64,000 nucleotides of DNA from Whitmania pigra (GCA_021613335.1 JAJTWR010000284.1:307501-371500); one strand, 5' to 3'; counted from the first letter of the stretch, positions 24,600 through 44,544 are shown. Notes: a model not told the origin generated them from the letters alone. Program-made: numbers and translations.

Positions 24600-25690
24600 T
24601 CATCATCACCATCACCATCCTCATCATCATCTTCATCATCATCATCATCAACGTCGTCGTCGTCGTGGATGGATGGATGGATGGATTACTAGCACTACCA
24701 TTTCCATTATCATAATTTACGGTAAAATAATCAATTGAAAGCGGGCTAAATTTGAAAACCTGCTAATCATCTATATCATTTTTATTTTCATTTGCTTGTT
24801 TTCTCATGTTTCTTCGCAGTTAATATAATGAATGCACCCCAAAGAACAGATGAGGGTTAATTTCAGGTAAAAAAAAACTGACCCATCACCCCTTTAGAAT
24901 TTTAAATTAAAAAACAAATTGCTTATTAACGTCCGTTGCATAGTTAGATGGTTGGGAACGGTGAACCCGGCGAACAATGGGATTCTAATCCGCGCTGCCT
25001 TTGTGTATGGCGCATGCGACATCTATTTCTGGTTATGTTATTGAAAACGGGCCAAGTCAAGTCGGAAAACCTGCTCATCACCTAATTAATTTTATTCTTT
25101 GTATTTGAATGTACTTGTTCATCACTTCAGCTGTGTTGTTATCCATTTGAGACGTTGGGGCTACATCCCAGTTAACAATAACGGCCCTCAATGATTAATA
25201 CCAATGGCCCAAATGACCATCTAAATAATCGATAATACCAGTTTTCCAGGATCCTAGATTCCGCATGTCCTTGCTTAATATTAAATCAATATTGTGTTTC
25301 TAGCTGTGGTGTTTTCAATAAGATTTCGTATTTTTGAGATTCATGTTTACATTTTGTAGAGTTTCATATGATATAATATTAATATGAAAATGAGAATATT
25401 GTCCGAATTCTATTTTCAAAAATCACTGTTTTTTACTAGTATTAGGTAGATGAACTAATATTAATACTAATAGACCATCTAGAAATACGCAAGGCATTAT
25501 TCCAGTGTCATGAATGCTATTCTCCTCTTTCAAATATGACGTTGAACGGTTACGTTAGCTAAGGTGTCTTTGATGAAGCGTCGAGAAAACATCTTTTAAA
25601 AACAACATTTACTATCTAAACAAGGAAGAATTAGTCAATAGTTAATAAATTAAAAATGTGTTATGATTATTATTGTTGTAATTACACTAT
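24600..25690 (+). repeat. Composite of ATC tract, family A pieces and SINE-like segment
   Basis: 24598-24665 is an ATC/GTC tract followed by GGATGGATGG. 24675-24880 is a family A head, and 24890-25020 a tRNA-like segment with GATTCTAATCC. 25040-25200 and 25475-25660 are family A, and 25205-25460 is the spacer shared with 18480-18760. The order differs from the other copies, showing repeated rearrangement. Confidence 0.6.
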
Positions 25691-25691
25691 T

Positions 25692-25906
25692 TGTTGAGTC
25701 TTTATAAAAATAACAAGTTGAACAGAAAACGTTATTGCTGTCAAATATTCAGAAACAGAAACAAGAACGGAAATATCGCTAATGGCTGCCAAGTACGTAT
25801 TCGCATGTAACATCGCACAACTCGCAATCCCTATCTTTCAACTCCCTTTCAAACTCCCCCGCTCCCGAGACCTGTTCCTTTTATACTCCAAGATGGCGTC
25901 ACAACA
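25692..25906 (-). repeat. 3' LTR of the collapsed Gypsy element
   Basis: A 215-bp LTR, TG...CA on the minus strand. A TATA-like box (TATAAAAGG on the minus strand) lies at about 25878-25887. The pol frame stops inside its first bases (stop at 25899-25901), a normal arrangement for Gypsy-type elements. Confidence 0.7.
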
Positions 25907-26552
25907 CCTCCGCGCCAGCCGAAGAATCTCCCAGGGCTTTGAGGCGTAATCTTTCTGACCGTCTAGGCAGGGTAATTTCTTGATCCGGTAGGTCTGGTTG
26001 CTGAAAGTTTCTTAGTCCTCTTGGTCGACCTCTGGGTCTTTTCCGCGGTTGTACCGTTGTTCGTATTGTTGTTGGAAGTGGAATATTTCTTGAAGTTGGA
26101 GTGGGACCCGGCACCATGCCTGGGTCACCGTCCTCATCTACTCCTGGTCTGGGCCTTAATTGCTCAACGTGCCTCTTCCAAGTAGGTCCTTTTGGCACGG
26201 CCTGTATCAAAACATGGCGAGGTCCCAAGACTTGAACTACAACTGACGGGATCCATCTAGGAACGCGATCCTTACCCGGACCTATGCGTCATGCGTAACA
26301 GGGCTTTCCGACATCGAATTTGGTGTTGCTCGTTCTCTTGTTGGACGTAAGATCGTTCTGTCTGTTTTGTAAACTTTTGGCTATTTGATACACCGAAGGC
26401 AAAAGTACATCTAATTTTCCTCGTAGTTGTCTCCCGTTTAACAATTTACTGGGTGAAAGACCCGACTCCAAGGGTGTTCGTTGGTGTTGAATTAGCAATT
26501 CCAGTAATGCTTGGCCATACGGAAGCCTCGATTTTCTCGCGAAAAATATCAC
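25899..26552 (-). pseudogene. Gypsy integrase C-terminal region, frameshifted
   Basis: Two minus-strand frames form one broken integrase tail. 26552-26289 reads ALLELLIQHQRTPLESGLSP and NGRQLRGKLDVLLP, the end of the catalytic core seen in Ty3/Gypsy integrases, then FDVGKPCYA. A stop and frame change near 26285 separate it from 26228-25899, which includes GPRHVLIQAVPKGPTWKRHV, EQLRPR and a basic proline-rich tail ending at 25899. These correspond to the GPY/F-type C-terminal domain and the final RHxxQLRPR motif. The catalytic DDE residues lie in the deleted upstream part. No env-like gene follows. Confidence 0.8.
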
Positions 26553-26593
26553 TCTTCAGAGTTTTAAACTTTTCTTTCTTCGACTGCGCCGGT

Positions 26594-26819
26594 TGATGAG
26601 CCTTTGTAAGAATAACAAATTGAACAGTAAATTTTATTGGCTGTCAAATATTCAGAAACAGAAACAATAACGAAAATATCGCTAATGGCTGCCAAGTACA
26701 TATTCGCATGTAACATCTCACAACTCGCAATCCCTATAGTTCAACTCCCGTTCAAACTCCCCCGATCCCGAAGCATGTTCCTTTCATACTCCAAGATGGC
26801 GTCACAACAACAACTTTTA
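26594..26819 (-). repeat. 5' LTR of the collapsed Gypsy element
   Basis: About 226 bp, collinear with the 25692-25906 LTR but with scattered substitutions and a changed terminal base, so it is not a fresh insertion. The minus-strand TATA-like motif is altered (TATGAAAGG). Confidence 0.7.
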
Positions 26820-27470
<651 letters not shown>

Positions 27471-27619
27471 TTCAATGCTTTAACTTCTGTCAATTTTGTT
27501 CTTGGAAGACGTGACCCTGTAAAGTTAAGATGTTGAGGTCAAAATGTCAACATCACCTTGTCATCTGAAGAATCAGGGATGGATGAATGAATGTATGGCT
27601 ACAAAAATGATTAAATGGA

Positions 27620-27960
27620 TGAATAAATAGATGGATAGTTGGGTTACCACCGCTACTATTTTCATTATCATTATTAATAGGAAACAGAAAAACGATTGAA
27701 AAGGGGCTAAATTGGAAAACCTGCTTAGCATCTAATTAATAAAAAAAAATGTTTTATTAATGTTGCATATCTGGATGATTAGGACGGTTCACCGCAGCGG
27801 TGTTCGAATCCGCGCTGCCATCGTGAGAGATCAATGAACGGACGGATGGATGGATTACTAGCACTACCTTTTCCATTATCATTATTTGTAATAAAAAATC
27901 AATTGATTACTAGCACTACTAGTTGAAAGCGGGCTAAATTTGAAAAGCTGCTAATCATAT
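27620..27960 (+). repeat. Family A head fragments and SINE-like segment
   Basis: Pieces include TTACCACCGCTACTATTTTC, GGGCTAAATTGGAAAACCTGC and a tRNA-like segment with box B-like GTTCGAATCC at about 27802-27811. A second GGATGGATGGATTACTAGCAC start follows. Confidence 0.55.
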
Positions 27961-27991
27961 TAATGATATTTGCTTTCCACATGTTTGGTGG

Positions 27992-28262
<271 letters not shown>

Positions 28263-28805
28263 ATAATCACCATCATCATCATCAGCGTCGTCGTCTTCGT
28301 CGGTTGGATGCAATTGCACGATTGAAGTCATCACGGAGATGAAAAAGTTTGTTTTTGCTTAATTTTTATCAAATTAGTAAAAATTGTTTGTCTTACTTAA
28401 ATTTAAATAAAGTCTAATTAATCATCATATCTATTCAACGCTTTAACTTCTGCCAATTTTGTTATTTTCAATTTTAATCATGTTAAATTTTAATATTGTT
28501 AAAAATTACTTAATAGTGCATGTTTTTGAAACAAATAATTTTCTGCTTATAAAATCATTTTTAAGTTATTTTATTTTATTTATTATTTTTAATATTCCTT
28601 CAAATACACATGCACTGAATTTTTAAAGTTTTTGCGCGCGCTGAACATCAATCACCACAGTTGGATGGTTAATTATTGCTGAATGAGTTTTGTGTTGGAC
28701 GTTCTCGGATCAGGATCTTGAATCCATCAATCATTTGAAATTCATTAGTATCCGGAGCACATCCATAATGACCCGTACCCTGCAACTTTCTGACCTTTAG
28801 GGGAC
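28263..28805 (-). repeat. Family B repeat, copy 3
   Basis: 28290-28805 matches 16540-17100, including GATGCAATTGCACGATTGAA, the TTTTGCGCGC stretch and TCGGATCAGGATCTTGAATC. The frame at 28866-28669 is a translation of this repeat and is not shown to be a gene. Confidence 0.65.
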
Positions 28806-29059
28806 TACGTTCATAACAATTGAAAGATGCGTTGCAACCTTCACCACTTATAACTTTAAAATGCATTTAAAAAATATTTCATAAGTCCAGCGTCTTTGGC
28901 AAGAATGGGATTTGTGTGCATCCACTGAAATCCGTGTAGGATTAAAAGTTCCGTATTCGAGTTTAATACGCAGTTACGTAATTCCAAGCCGACTTCAGAT
29001 GTTCTTAACAATTATGTTCTTCCAGTTAAGCTGTTGTTTTCAGAAAATATGTGATACAA

Positions 29060-29890
29060 TAATGGGTTCTAATCCGCGCTGACATTTCAAGAATATCATG
29101 CGTGCGCATCATAACCCTAACAGATTTTGTTCATTATTTTTGTTTGCTTGTTGGTCACTTGAGCTGTAACATTGCACAACTCTCAATCACTATCGTTCAA
29201 CTCCCGTTGCGGGCTAAATTTGAAAACCTGCTAATCATCTACATCATTTTTATTTTCATTTGCTTGTTTGCTCATGTTTCTTCGCAGTTAATATAATGAA
29301 TGCACCCCAAAGAACAGATGAGGTTTAATATTAGGTAGAAAAACAGACCCATCAGCCTTATAGATTTTTAAAATTTTGTAAATTGTTTATTATCGTCCTT
29401 TGCATAGTAAGATGATTGGGCGGTGAACCTGCTGAACAACGGGGTTCTAATCCACGCTGCCATTGTGAGAGGCGCATGCGGGCGCATCATAACCCTAACA
29501 GATTTTGTTCATTATTTTTGTTTGCTTGTTTGTCACTTGAGCTGTAGTGTTTTTCATTTGAGACGTTGGATCAACACCCCCAATCAAAAGATAGCCTAAT
29601 AACGGCCCTTAACTACCGGTATTTCCTTGATGTGTGTTTGGTAGCTGGCCTAACCGACCATCTAGAAATAAGCCATAATAGACAGAACGCGTGGCATACT
29701 TCTCTTTTAAACATGACTTTGTGCGGTTACATTAGCTAAGGTGTTTTTGAAATGTCAAGAAAACCTCTAAGCAACAGTTACTATCTAAACTATTGAAGAA
29801 TTAATGAATAATAAACAAATTTAAAAAATGTGTTATTATTATTATTTTATTAATATGATTATTGTTGCCGTTTTTGCTGTTATTATTATT
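29060..29890 (+). repeat. Duplicated block (second copy) plus family A
   Basis: 29167-29600 is nearly identical to 22201-22640. The 29060-29165 lead-in repeats part of the same block (CATAACCCTAACAGATTTTG), creating a local tandem rearrangement. 29500-29830 carries family A through GTTACTATCTAAACTATTG, followed by an ATT/GTT tract. Confidence 0.75.
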
Positions 29891-29904
29891 GTTATTATTA
29901 TTTG

Positions 29905-30360
29905 TTGTCTTTAGAGTTATAATAACAATTATAATAACAAGTGCATTTGTAGAGCGCCATAAGCGTCGGCGTCAGGTGGGCTCCGTCCTCGGTTGCTGTG
30001 GGAAGAGGTGGTCTTGAGGCAGGCCTTGAATTGGTTGAACTTGCAGAGGCCCTGAGGTTAGCCGGTTGAGCATTCCATGGCATTATTAAGCGACCTAAGC
30101 CCTTGTTAAGAATTAAAATCAATATCTTGTTTTGTGATTTCGATAAGCTGCTGACTTCAGAAGGTGATGGTACAATAATAAGTGGCTCGCATTGAAATGA
30201 AATTAAAATAAAAACAAATAAACAATAACAACAGAAAAAATGGTTATGTGAACTCGAATGGACACCATTCTTGAATCACATGACCCTGCCAGGTAAAGCA
30301 TAGGGTCAAAATTATAACATTGCCTTGTCATCTGCAGAATCACGGATGGAAGGATGCATG
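29905..30360 (-). repeat. Inverted partner of 19965-20400
   Basis: Contains CAAGTGCATTTGTAGAGCGC, GCGTCGGCGTCAGGTG and GACCCTGCCAGGTAAAGC as reverse complements of the 20-kb copy. The open frame at 30122-29898 is the counterpart of the unassigned frame there. Confidence 0.75.
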
Positions 30361-30765
30361 GATGAATAAATGGATGGATGTATTACCACTACCATTGCCA
30401 TTATCATTGTTATTAGGAATCAAAAAAATCTTTGTAAAGAGTCTAAATTAGAAGACCTGCTCATTATCTAATTAATTTTAGTTTTATTTTTAATTTTAGC
30501 CGATGGACCAACAGCCCAGTCAAAACAACGGCCTATCAACGCTCCAATGACTGATATTTGCTTTCCACGTGTCTGGTGGCTGACCTAACTGGCCATCTAG
30601 AAATAGCATCTAAATTCCTCGGACCCACACGGCATTCTCCTCTTTTAAATATGACGTTGCATGGTTACGTCAGCTGAGGTGTTTTTGGTGAATCGTCGAG
30701 AAAACGTCTATTCAACAATTATTACAGGAAGATTTAATGTATAACAAATACATTACAAAATGTGC

Positions 30766-30770
<5 letters not shown>
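30360..30770 (+). repeat. Family A copy ending in ATT array
   Basis: A complete family A core: TACCACTACCATTGCCATTA, CCGATGGACCAACAGCCC, CTGGCCATCTAGAAATAGC, CGTCGAGAAAACGTCTATTC. It then runs directly into (ATT)n at about 30766. Confidence 0.7.
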
Positions 30771-30938
<168 letters not shown>

Positions 30939-31019
30939 TTGTTATCATTAGAGTATTAAACGACCATGTTCTCGTTTCGTGGATGAACGTATGGCTGGAA
31001 GGAAGGACGGAAGGATAGA

Positions 31020-31290
31020 AAATGAAACATCAACGGCAGCCTCCAATTAAAGATTTCCTTTTGAATTGCAGCGAAACTTTTACATTAGTCCTGGAGTCAA
31101 TCTCTTCCAGGACAACTGCCGCTCTTCTTTCCAGCTGGAACTAATTAGCGAAGGAGTATTTCATTCCCGAAGGAGCCTCCGTTTTGAGTGGAACAATTAG
31201 CTTCACGGACACGTCGGAAGAGATCGCCTGTCACCGTGTGAATTGGATGCCGTGGAGAAATGTTGCATCGTCGAATCATTTGCTCAGCAT
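31020..31290. other. GC-balanced unique island with a perfect hairpin
   Basis: This non-repetitive patch contrasts with the AT-rich surroundings. GTCCTGGA and TCCAGGAC (about 31088-31113) form a perfect 8-bp stem with a 10-base loop. TTCCAGCTGGAA (about 31129-31140) is a 12-bp palindrome with an E-box core, followed by a TAATTA-like homeodomain core. No convincing frame on either strand. A cis-regulatory element or small RNA hairpin is possible but unproven. Confidence 0.35.
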
Positions 31291-31582
31291 AATTGTTTTT
31301 TTGTTAAATGTGATTCGTTTTATTGTTATTAGTGATTTTAACATTTTTTAATTTTATTTTTAAAGAATGCGTTATTTTATGTTTTGCTAGTTGAAGTTTT
31401 GATTGAAACAACTTTTTAAAACTAGTTTTAGCTTTTAAAAAACGATTTTGTGCATTTAAAAAAAATCACGAATTGGTTTTTGTTTAAAAATTTTATTTCT
31501 CCATTCTTCGCGGAAATTCGAAACATACCGACTGCGTCTAAGACAACGACACCCGGTAGCGATTAACAATTGAAGGAACTCA

Positions 31583-31927
31583 TGGATGGATGGATGGATG
31601 GATGGATGGATGGATGGATGGATGGATGGATGGATGGATGGATGGATGGATGGATGGATGGATGGATGGATGGATGGATGGATGGATGGAGGATGGATGG
31701 ATGGAGGATGGATGGATGATGGATGGATGGATGGATGGATGGATGGATGGATGGATGGATGGATGGATGGATGGATGGATGGATGGATGGATGGATGGAT
31801 GGATGGATGGATGGATGGATGGAATGGATGGATGGATGGATGGATGGATGGATGGATGGATGGATGGATGGAGGATGATGGATGATGGATGGATGGATGG
31901 ATGATGGATGGATGGATGGATGGATGA
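31583..31927. repeat. (GGAT)n tetranucleotide array, about 345 bp
   Basis: Nearly pure GGAT/ATGG repeats with a few slips (GGAGGAT, GGATGAT). Because four is not a multiple of three, every frame is open and codes MDGW or HPSI repeats. These are artefacts. It lies about 270 bp downstream of the GPCR stop codon. Confidence 0.97.
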
Positions 31928-32196
31928 TAAAAGACAGCAAACGACGTCACAAATTCTACGCCACTCCAAATTACTAACAATCGCTACTTGAATCGCTGAT
32001 GTCGGCTATTTTACTTTACTTCATTATTACACTGCTATTTTGTTAATTTATAATTATAAATATGAATGTTAATTCGGTAATGTTAGTAATTCATTACCTT
32101 TATAAAGTGGTGCAATATGTCTCCAGAGGTATGAAATGACATCTGACAAATCGTAAAATAAAAGTAAAACCATAATCTTCTTAAAACCCGGCTAAA

Positions 32197-37662
<5,466 letters not shown>

Positions 37663-37699
37663 TGAACTGCAATGGAGCGGATGAAAATGAATTAACCAT

Positions 37700-39130
37700 T
37701 TTTTTTTATAGGTGAATTAGTGAACTGAAAATGCTAAGCGAACTGTTTTAGAATTGATTTCAAGCAGTTCAAGCAATAATATTTTTTAATCATCAAAAAT
37801 GTTGCATTAAAAATAACAGAGTTAATTTACTGCAACAGAATCTTTTCATATCCGAAAGGCGGATGATGCTCAGCTTTTCACGAATAGTGGCACCACATAA
37901 ATCAACATTTTTCAATTTTATAATTTTATTATTACTTTTTTTTACAATAAATTTCAGAAATAATTTAAGAAGAAATTGCCATGCAAAATCTTAAAACTCA
38001 AGAGAGCTCCGAAAAAGTTTGAGTTGAAAAAATATGGCTTCGTGTTGTTGTGATTAAATTGAATTATCCAATCTGAGGCGCTAAAAATTGAATTAAACAT
38101 TCATAAAAAAAACTAAAAAATAACGTGTTTGCCGTGATGTTCTTGTCTCCCTCAGGTCGTAAACAAAGGAGTTTAAAAAAAAACAAATTAAATTAAGAAC
38201 TCCGAGTTTTATGTTCTCAGGATATCCATCAATTAGGAGAAGAGACTGTTGGAAGATCAGTGGATGAATCGGCTTTCAAGTGTTGGAAATTCTACTCAGT
38301 TTAGTCGATGACAATGGGCTCAGAATCGTGTACCGCGGGAGTTACTCGCGAAGATTTTTAACCAACAACAATGTTTTTAAATAACAAGATGTTTTGAATT
38401 CTCAACATGTTTTAGAAGATCAAAACAATTTAACCAGATTTATTGGAAATGATCATTCACAAAAAACCTGAATCACAATTTTAGGCTTGCGTTTTTGCTT
38501 TTCGTGATTCCATATTTATTTTGTATATATAATTTTATCACTGTTCTATACAATATATAAAATTTAATATTTATTTAATTTTATTATTTTATCGAATGAA
38601 AAATTTTAATTGTATACAACAAAAATTCAAAAAGCCAATCTTGCAACATCGAAAGTCCATATCAATCAATCTGTTAATACATTTGAAATTAACGTATTTT
38701 CTAAATTTGTTTATTTCAGTTTAGCACTTTAATGACTTCCTTAAAAGCAAGCGTTTATGAAAATTAGAGAGAAAATTTATGGATCATGAAAAATCCTGTC
38801 GTAGTTATGGCTAGTATTTTCTGTTCTTAAGTCAGAATTTTTTTTTAAAGATTTGTAAAAAAAAAATATTATTTTATTTTAAAATTTTATTTTTCCACAA
38901 AATAAAAAAATATTCACTTACACGATCAATGTTTTTCTAAATCTGAAAACCAAACAGCACCTCCAAACAGCTGAGACTTGCACCTGATTGGCAGCACGAT
39001 GCAACACGAAAGACAACAAACAAACATAAAAATAATAAATACTAAACGACAAACAAGTTTCAAAATGAAATGTTGAGTCACATCAAATTTGGCCGATCTT
39101 TATAAATCCACATTTATAATAATTCCACAT
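37700..39130. other. Upstream region of the GPCR gene, no exon resolved
   Basis: AT-rich DNA expected to contain the GPCR 5'-UTR exon(s) and promoter. I could not identify a transcription start or any conserved element with confidence. Confidence 0.4.
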
Positions 39131-39134
39131 TAGC

Positions 39135-39480
39135 CTATTCCGCATTGCTGAATATGGAGCTTAATTCCAATGGATCTATTTTTCCTTGTTGCTCTTCCCA
39201 GGCTCTTGATTGGTCGAACAATTCATTAGAAAATGCTGGACAGTTTTGTTTTCCTGAATGAGGACAGAATATGACATTTACCAAATCTGCGTAACGTTTC
39301 ATCGTAAAAAGATGTCGATTTAGAGCGCATTTTCCAAGACGAAGTTTAGTGATCACAGTCTCCTTCCTCCTTGAGACACATTGGAATTCGCTCTTTGTCG
39401 ACATTTCTTTCTAGATATAGCTTACCATATTGGTTCTCTTCTTTGTCGTCGCATCTGGTCTGCCAATCCTGCAGGACATG
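39135..39480 (-). pseudogene. LINE 3'-end relic (RNase H tail region)
   Basis: The minus strand carries SRRKETVITKLRLGKCALNR HLF in the frame 39404-39135, followed by a cysteine-poor version of the C-terminal zinc motif (NVIFCPHSGKQNCPAF). This looks like the post-RNase-H region of Jockey/I-type LINEs, where a TRLRLGH motif precedes Cys/His residues. The part upstream in the same orientation (AGLADQMRRQRREPIW, 39480-39422) may be the end of RNase H. Stops and lost cysteines indicate decay. Confidence 0.5.
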
Positions 39481-39499
39481 TTGGTCGATTAACTTCTTT

Positions 39500-39745
39500 A
39501 CATATTTGCTTCTTCGTCACTTCAATTGTGGTGTTTTTCATTTCAGACGTTGGAGCAACACCCCCAATCAAAATAACGATCTTCAAATACTGATATTTGC
39601 TTTTCACGTGTTTGTAGACGGCCTAATCGGCCATCTAAAAATACGTCGGGATACGATGTAGCGCATGTTCTCCTCTTTTAAATATGATGTTGTGCGGTTA
39701 CGTTAGCTGAGGTGTTTTTGCTGAAGCGTCGAGAAAACGTCTAGT
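39500..39745 (+). repeat. Isolated family A copy
   Basis: Carries GTGGTGTTTTTCATTTCAGA, GACGTTGGAGCAACACCCCC, CGGCCATCTAAAAATACG, TTTAAATATGATGTTGTGCG, GTTAGCTGAGGTGTTTTTG and CGTCGAGAAAACGTCTAG, then ends abruptly. It is the only copy outside 8-31 kb. It lacks the downstream block and the AAT tail, so these may be separable modules. Confidence 0.75.
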
Positions 39746-39749
39746 TTAA

Positions 39750-41635
39750 AAATCAATTCAGAAAAAACCTGATTGAGAAAAATTGATGCCATTTTTCTCT
39801 TCACTTGCGCAAAATGTTCAGTTAAATTCTGCTAAAAATTTATAGACAACTTCCAATCTGATTTTTTTTATAAACCAGTGTAATAAATAAATTACAAACA
39901 ATTTGGCAACAAGATGCAGCAAGGACAGTCGTTCCAGTTATAAATACCACGGTTATACTTACAATGCTTACTTACTACACCTGCCGTGGTTTCACCTGTG
40001 GTTATGATCATCGTGAATATGCTTACCCCGGTAATAATCACCACGCTACATCGACAGTTGTACCTGCTTTGGCTATAATCACATGAGTTTCCCTTTCGTT
40101 CCTTCTTGCTCTAATCTTTGATTTAAATTAATTCCATTAAAATCTGCTTTTAAATTTTTAATTCTTAATTCCACATTTTTTTTTCTTCAAATTTGAAGAT
40201 CTCATCTTTCTAAGGAACATTCAAGGCATCATCATCATCCTCGTCAACATCATCATCGTCATCATAGTCATTGTCATGATGTACAACCAAGCCCAGCTGC
40301 TTCATAACTGGTATTGCCAACCTTTGGAATATTTATGTCCTCAAATTATCTTCTGACTCCACAAATCCTATGAAATTTGTAACTGATTTCAATTATTATA
40401 GTTGTAATTATTATTATTATTTTTTATTTATTTATTTATTTATTTATTTTTATTATTACTGTTTTTGTTTTTGGTGATGGCGGTCTTTGTTGCTGCTGAA
40501 GAATAAAACGTGGAACAATTTACAACGAGAACAACGACTCCTCCGCTATTTACGTCACGATCGACTTATTTTCAAAAGCTAATGCAGGTTCACTCACAAT
40601 GGATCGCCTCAAGAACCCGTCACGAACGTCATTTAACAACTTTCATTTCAAAAATAAAGTTCCATTTTATGACCTGTTTAAGTGATCCCCGTTCGAAACT
40701 TAAGCTATTCTGGCGGAATTCAATCGCTTATAGTTATCACGACATCATTACCATCATCATCGTCATCGTCATCGTCATAATCATCATCATCATCATCACT
40801 ATCATCATCAGCAGCAGCTACAATATCACTATCATTGCGATCGTCATTATCAGTGCAATAATCGTCATCATCATCAACAATAGCTACGCCGTTCTAGTAA
40901 TGATACTGCAGTTAATGACGTCACAATTCCTCCTTGATTTCTTTCATCACAATGAAAGGAGTTCACATCACGATATTCCTGTCACGTGACCGAATATGAA
41001 TGACGGAAATGAGGGAAACTAAGATCCTCCTCAGGTCTTACTGCGTCATTGCAGTCGGGGTCGACGAACCATGAAACCTGTCCTTATTTTCTCAGATTAA
41101 TTTCCCTTTTTCTTAGCCTGCTTTGACGCTTAATTTGGCTTTCAGCCATTTAAGACTACACCATCTATCATCATCACCAGTGTCATCATCGTCGTCGTCG
41201 GCAACACTGATCCAATGTTTTTAATCTAATAGTTAATTAATAATGCAATAATAATCATCGCACTCTATAGCCTGGCACCCACAATAATTACCGTCATTAT
41301 TTCTAAGTTTGAAAACATTTTAAAAAATGGAAACATTGTGCAAATTAGTTCGACCAACAAATGGATACAAACGGAAGCATTGTTTCCCCTGACATACAAA
41401 TCGATGCGACCTGAAAACTGACTGAAATTTAACAAAACTGATGGAACCCACAACGATCCGGTCGATCTTGTCATGGTGTAGAAATCATCATCATCATCAT
41501 CGTCGTCGTCATCGTTATCATCATCATCATCATCTCACATCTCAGAATACCATCTCACCGGGTAAAACCAATCACTTAAACACTTAACGTTCTCTCATTC
41601 ATTTGTTTCCAGCAAATAATTTCAGTGAGAAGTTT
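39750..41635. other. Non-coding region with ATC tracts
   Basis: Several (ATC/GTC)n stretches (40215-40280, 40740-40890, 41165-41205, 41485-41535). The frame at 40510-40989 becomes a low-complexity Ile/Ser translation of such a tract and is not supported as a gene. Confidence 0.5.
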
Positions 41636-41663
41636 TCCACCTGAGTTTCCATGTGGTTTCATT

Positions 41664-42000
41664 TTTTGTTTCATCGTTGTTGTTGATGTTGTTGTTATTG
41701 ATGCTGATGATGATGTTGTTATTATTCAAGCTGATGATGGTGACGTTGTTATTGATGCTGATGCTGATGATGATATTGTTGTTATTGATGCTGATGATGA
41801 TTATGTTGTTATTGATGCTGATGATGATGACTTTGTTATTAATTCTGATGATGATTATGTTGTTGTTATTGATGCTGAGGATGATGAAGTTGATGATGTT
41901 GTTGTTATTGATGCTGGTGATGATGATGTTGTTGTTATTGATGATGCTGATGATTATGATGTTGATGATGTTGTTGTCGTTGCTATTGTTGTTGTTGTTG
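41664..42000. repeat. 24-27-bp minisatellite (GATGCTGATGATGATGTTGTTATT family)
   Basis: Degenerate tandem units mix GATGATGAT and GTTGTTATT blocks, so one plus-strand frame reads as a periodic VVVIDADDD peptide from 41625. I regard the peptide as a by-product because the flanks are not gene-like. Confidence 0.7.
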
Positions 42001-42547
42001 CTATTTATAGTAATTATATAATAACATTGAAAGCGACTAAGTTGAGAATAGCAATAACAATATGTTAATAAAAATATTTTTTTTTTAAATACTAAAATTT
42101 TTACGAAGGACAGAATGAATATGTTTTCGACTGTTGCACATTTAAACTGTAACGGATCATTATCCATAATTTCTGGTTAAAAAGAGTTTCTTTACAATAT
42201 TTCTCCTAATGATTACAAATTACACTTCTGAAGGCACATGATACTGCATGACACCACATGATACCAAATAATGCTACATAAGATCAATCTGATTTAATTT
42301 ATAGTGTGAACATTAAACATAATTATTATAATAACATCATAAATAATGTAACAATATTATTTGCAAATAAAAAACTAAAATACTATTGAACGGATAACTG
42401 AAAATTCAAATAAAAATGACGTTCAAAGGCAAAAATCAACACAAAGGGATTCACGTCCCACTAATTATAGCCTCCTAAACAAGGCAGGCGAACAATTGAG
42501 AAATGAATCCAAATAAAATAAGGCAAGACAAGACAGAAAAACATCAC

Positions 42548-42722
42548 GCAATACCACGCAGGCAACTCTCAAATACCACGCAATACCACACAATACCACA
42601 CAATACCACACAATACCACGCAATACCACACAATACCACACAATACCACGCAATACCACACAATACCACGCAACACCACACAATACCACGCAATACCACA
42701 CAATACCACGTAACATCATCAC
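42548..42722. repeat. 10-bp minisatellite CAATACCAC(A/G)
   Basis: About 16-17 head-to-tail decamers differ chiefly by A or G at the last base. A short imperfect relative (AGGCAACTCTCAAATACCAC) lies at the left edge. Confidence 0.9.
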
Positions 42723-42799
42723 GTGATAGAAACTCAAGAAGCGTCTGCTTCTGGCTTTGGTTCTTGACCGCGTAGAATTGTCGAACTGTAAGCCTTTTC

Positions 42800-44542
<1,743 letters not shown>

Positions 44543-44544
44543 TT

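Larger units (their letters stand above)
25692..26819 (-). mobile_element. Collapsed Ty3/Gypsy element: LTR - integrase 3' end - LTR
   Basis: Two direct repeats (25692-25906 and 26594-26819) start TGTTGTGACGCCATC and end in CAACA- or CATCA-type sequence on the minus strand, as LTRs do, and contain a TATA-like GAGTATAAAAGGAAC. Just inside the upstream LTR (minus orientation) is GGCGCAGTCG at 26579-26592, resembling a Gypsy primer-binding leader. Within about 30 bp the sequence jumps into the C-terminal part of integrase. Gag, protease, RT and RNase H are deleted. The element is non-functional, and I see no matching target-site duplication. Confidence 0.75.

Noticed and set aside
31456..31980. 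Long frames of HPSI or MDGW repeats on both strands
   Set aside because: Translations of the (GGAT)n array; a 4-bp repeat keeps all frames open by arithmetic.
41625..42068. Periodic VVVIDADDD acidic protein
   Set aside because: Generated by a GATGATGTTGTT minisatellite; the flanks lack gene-like sequence, and the antisense frame is equally open.
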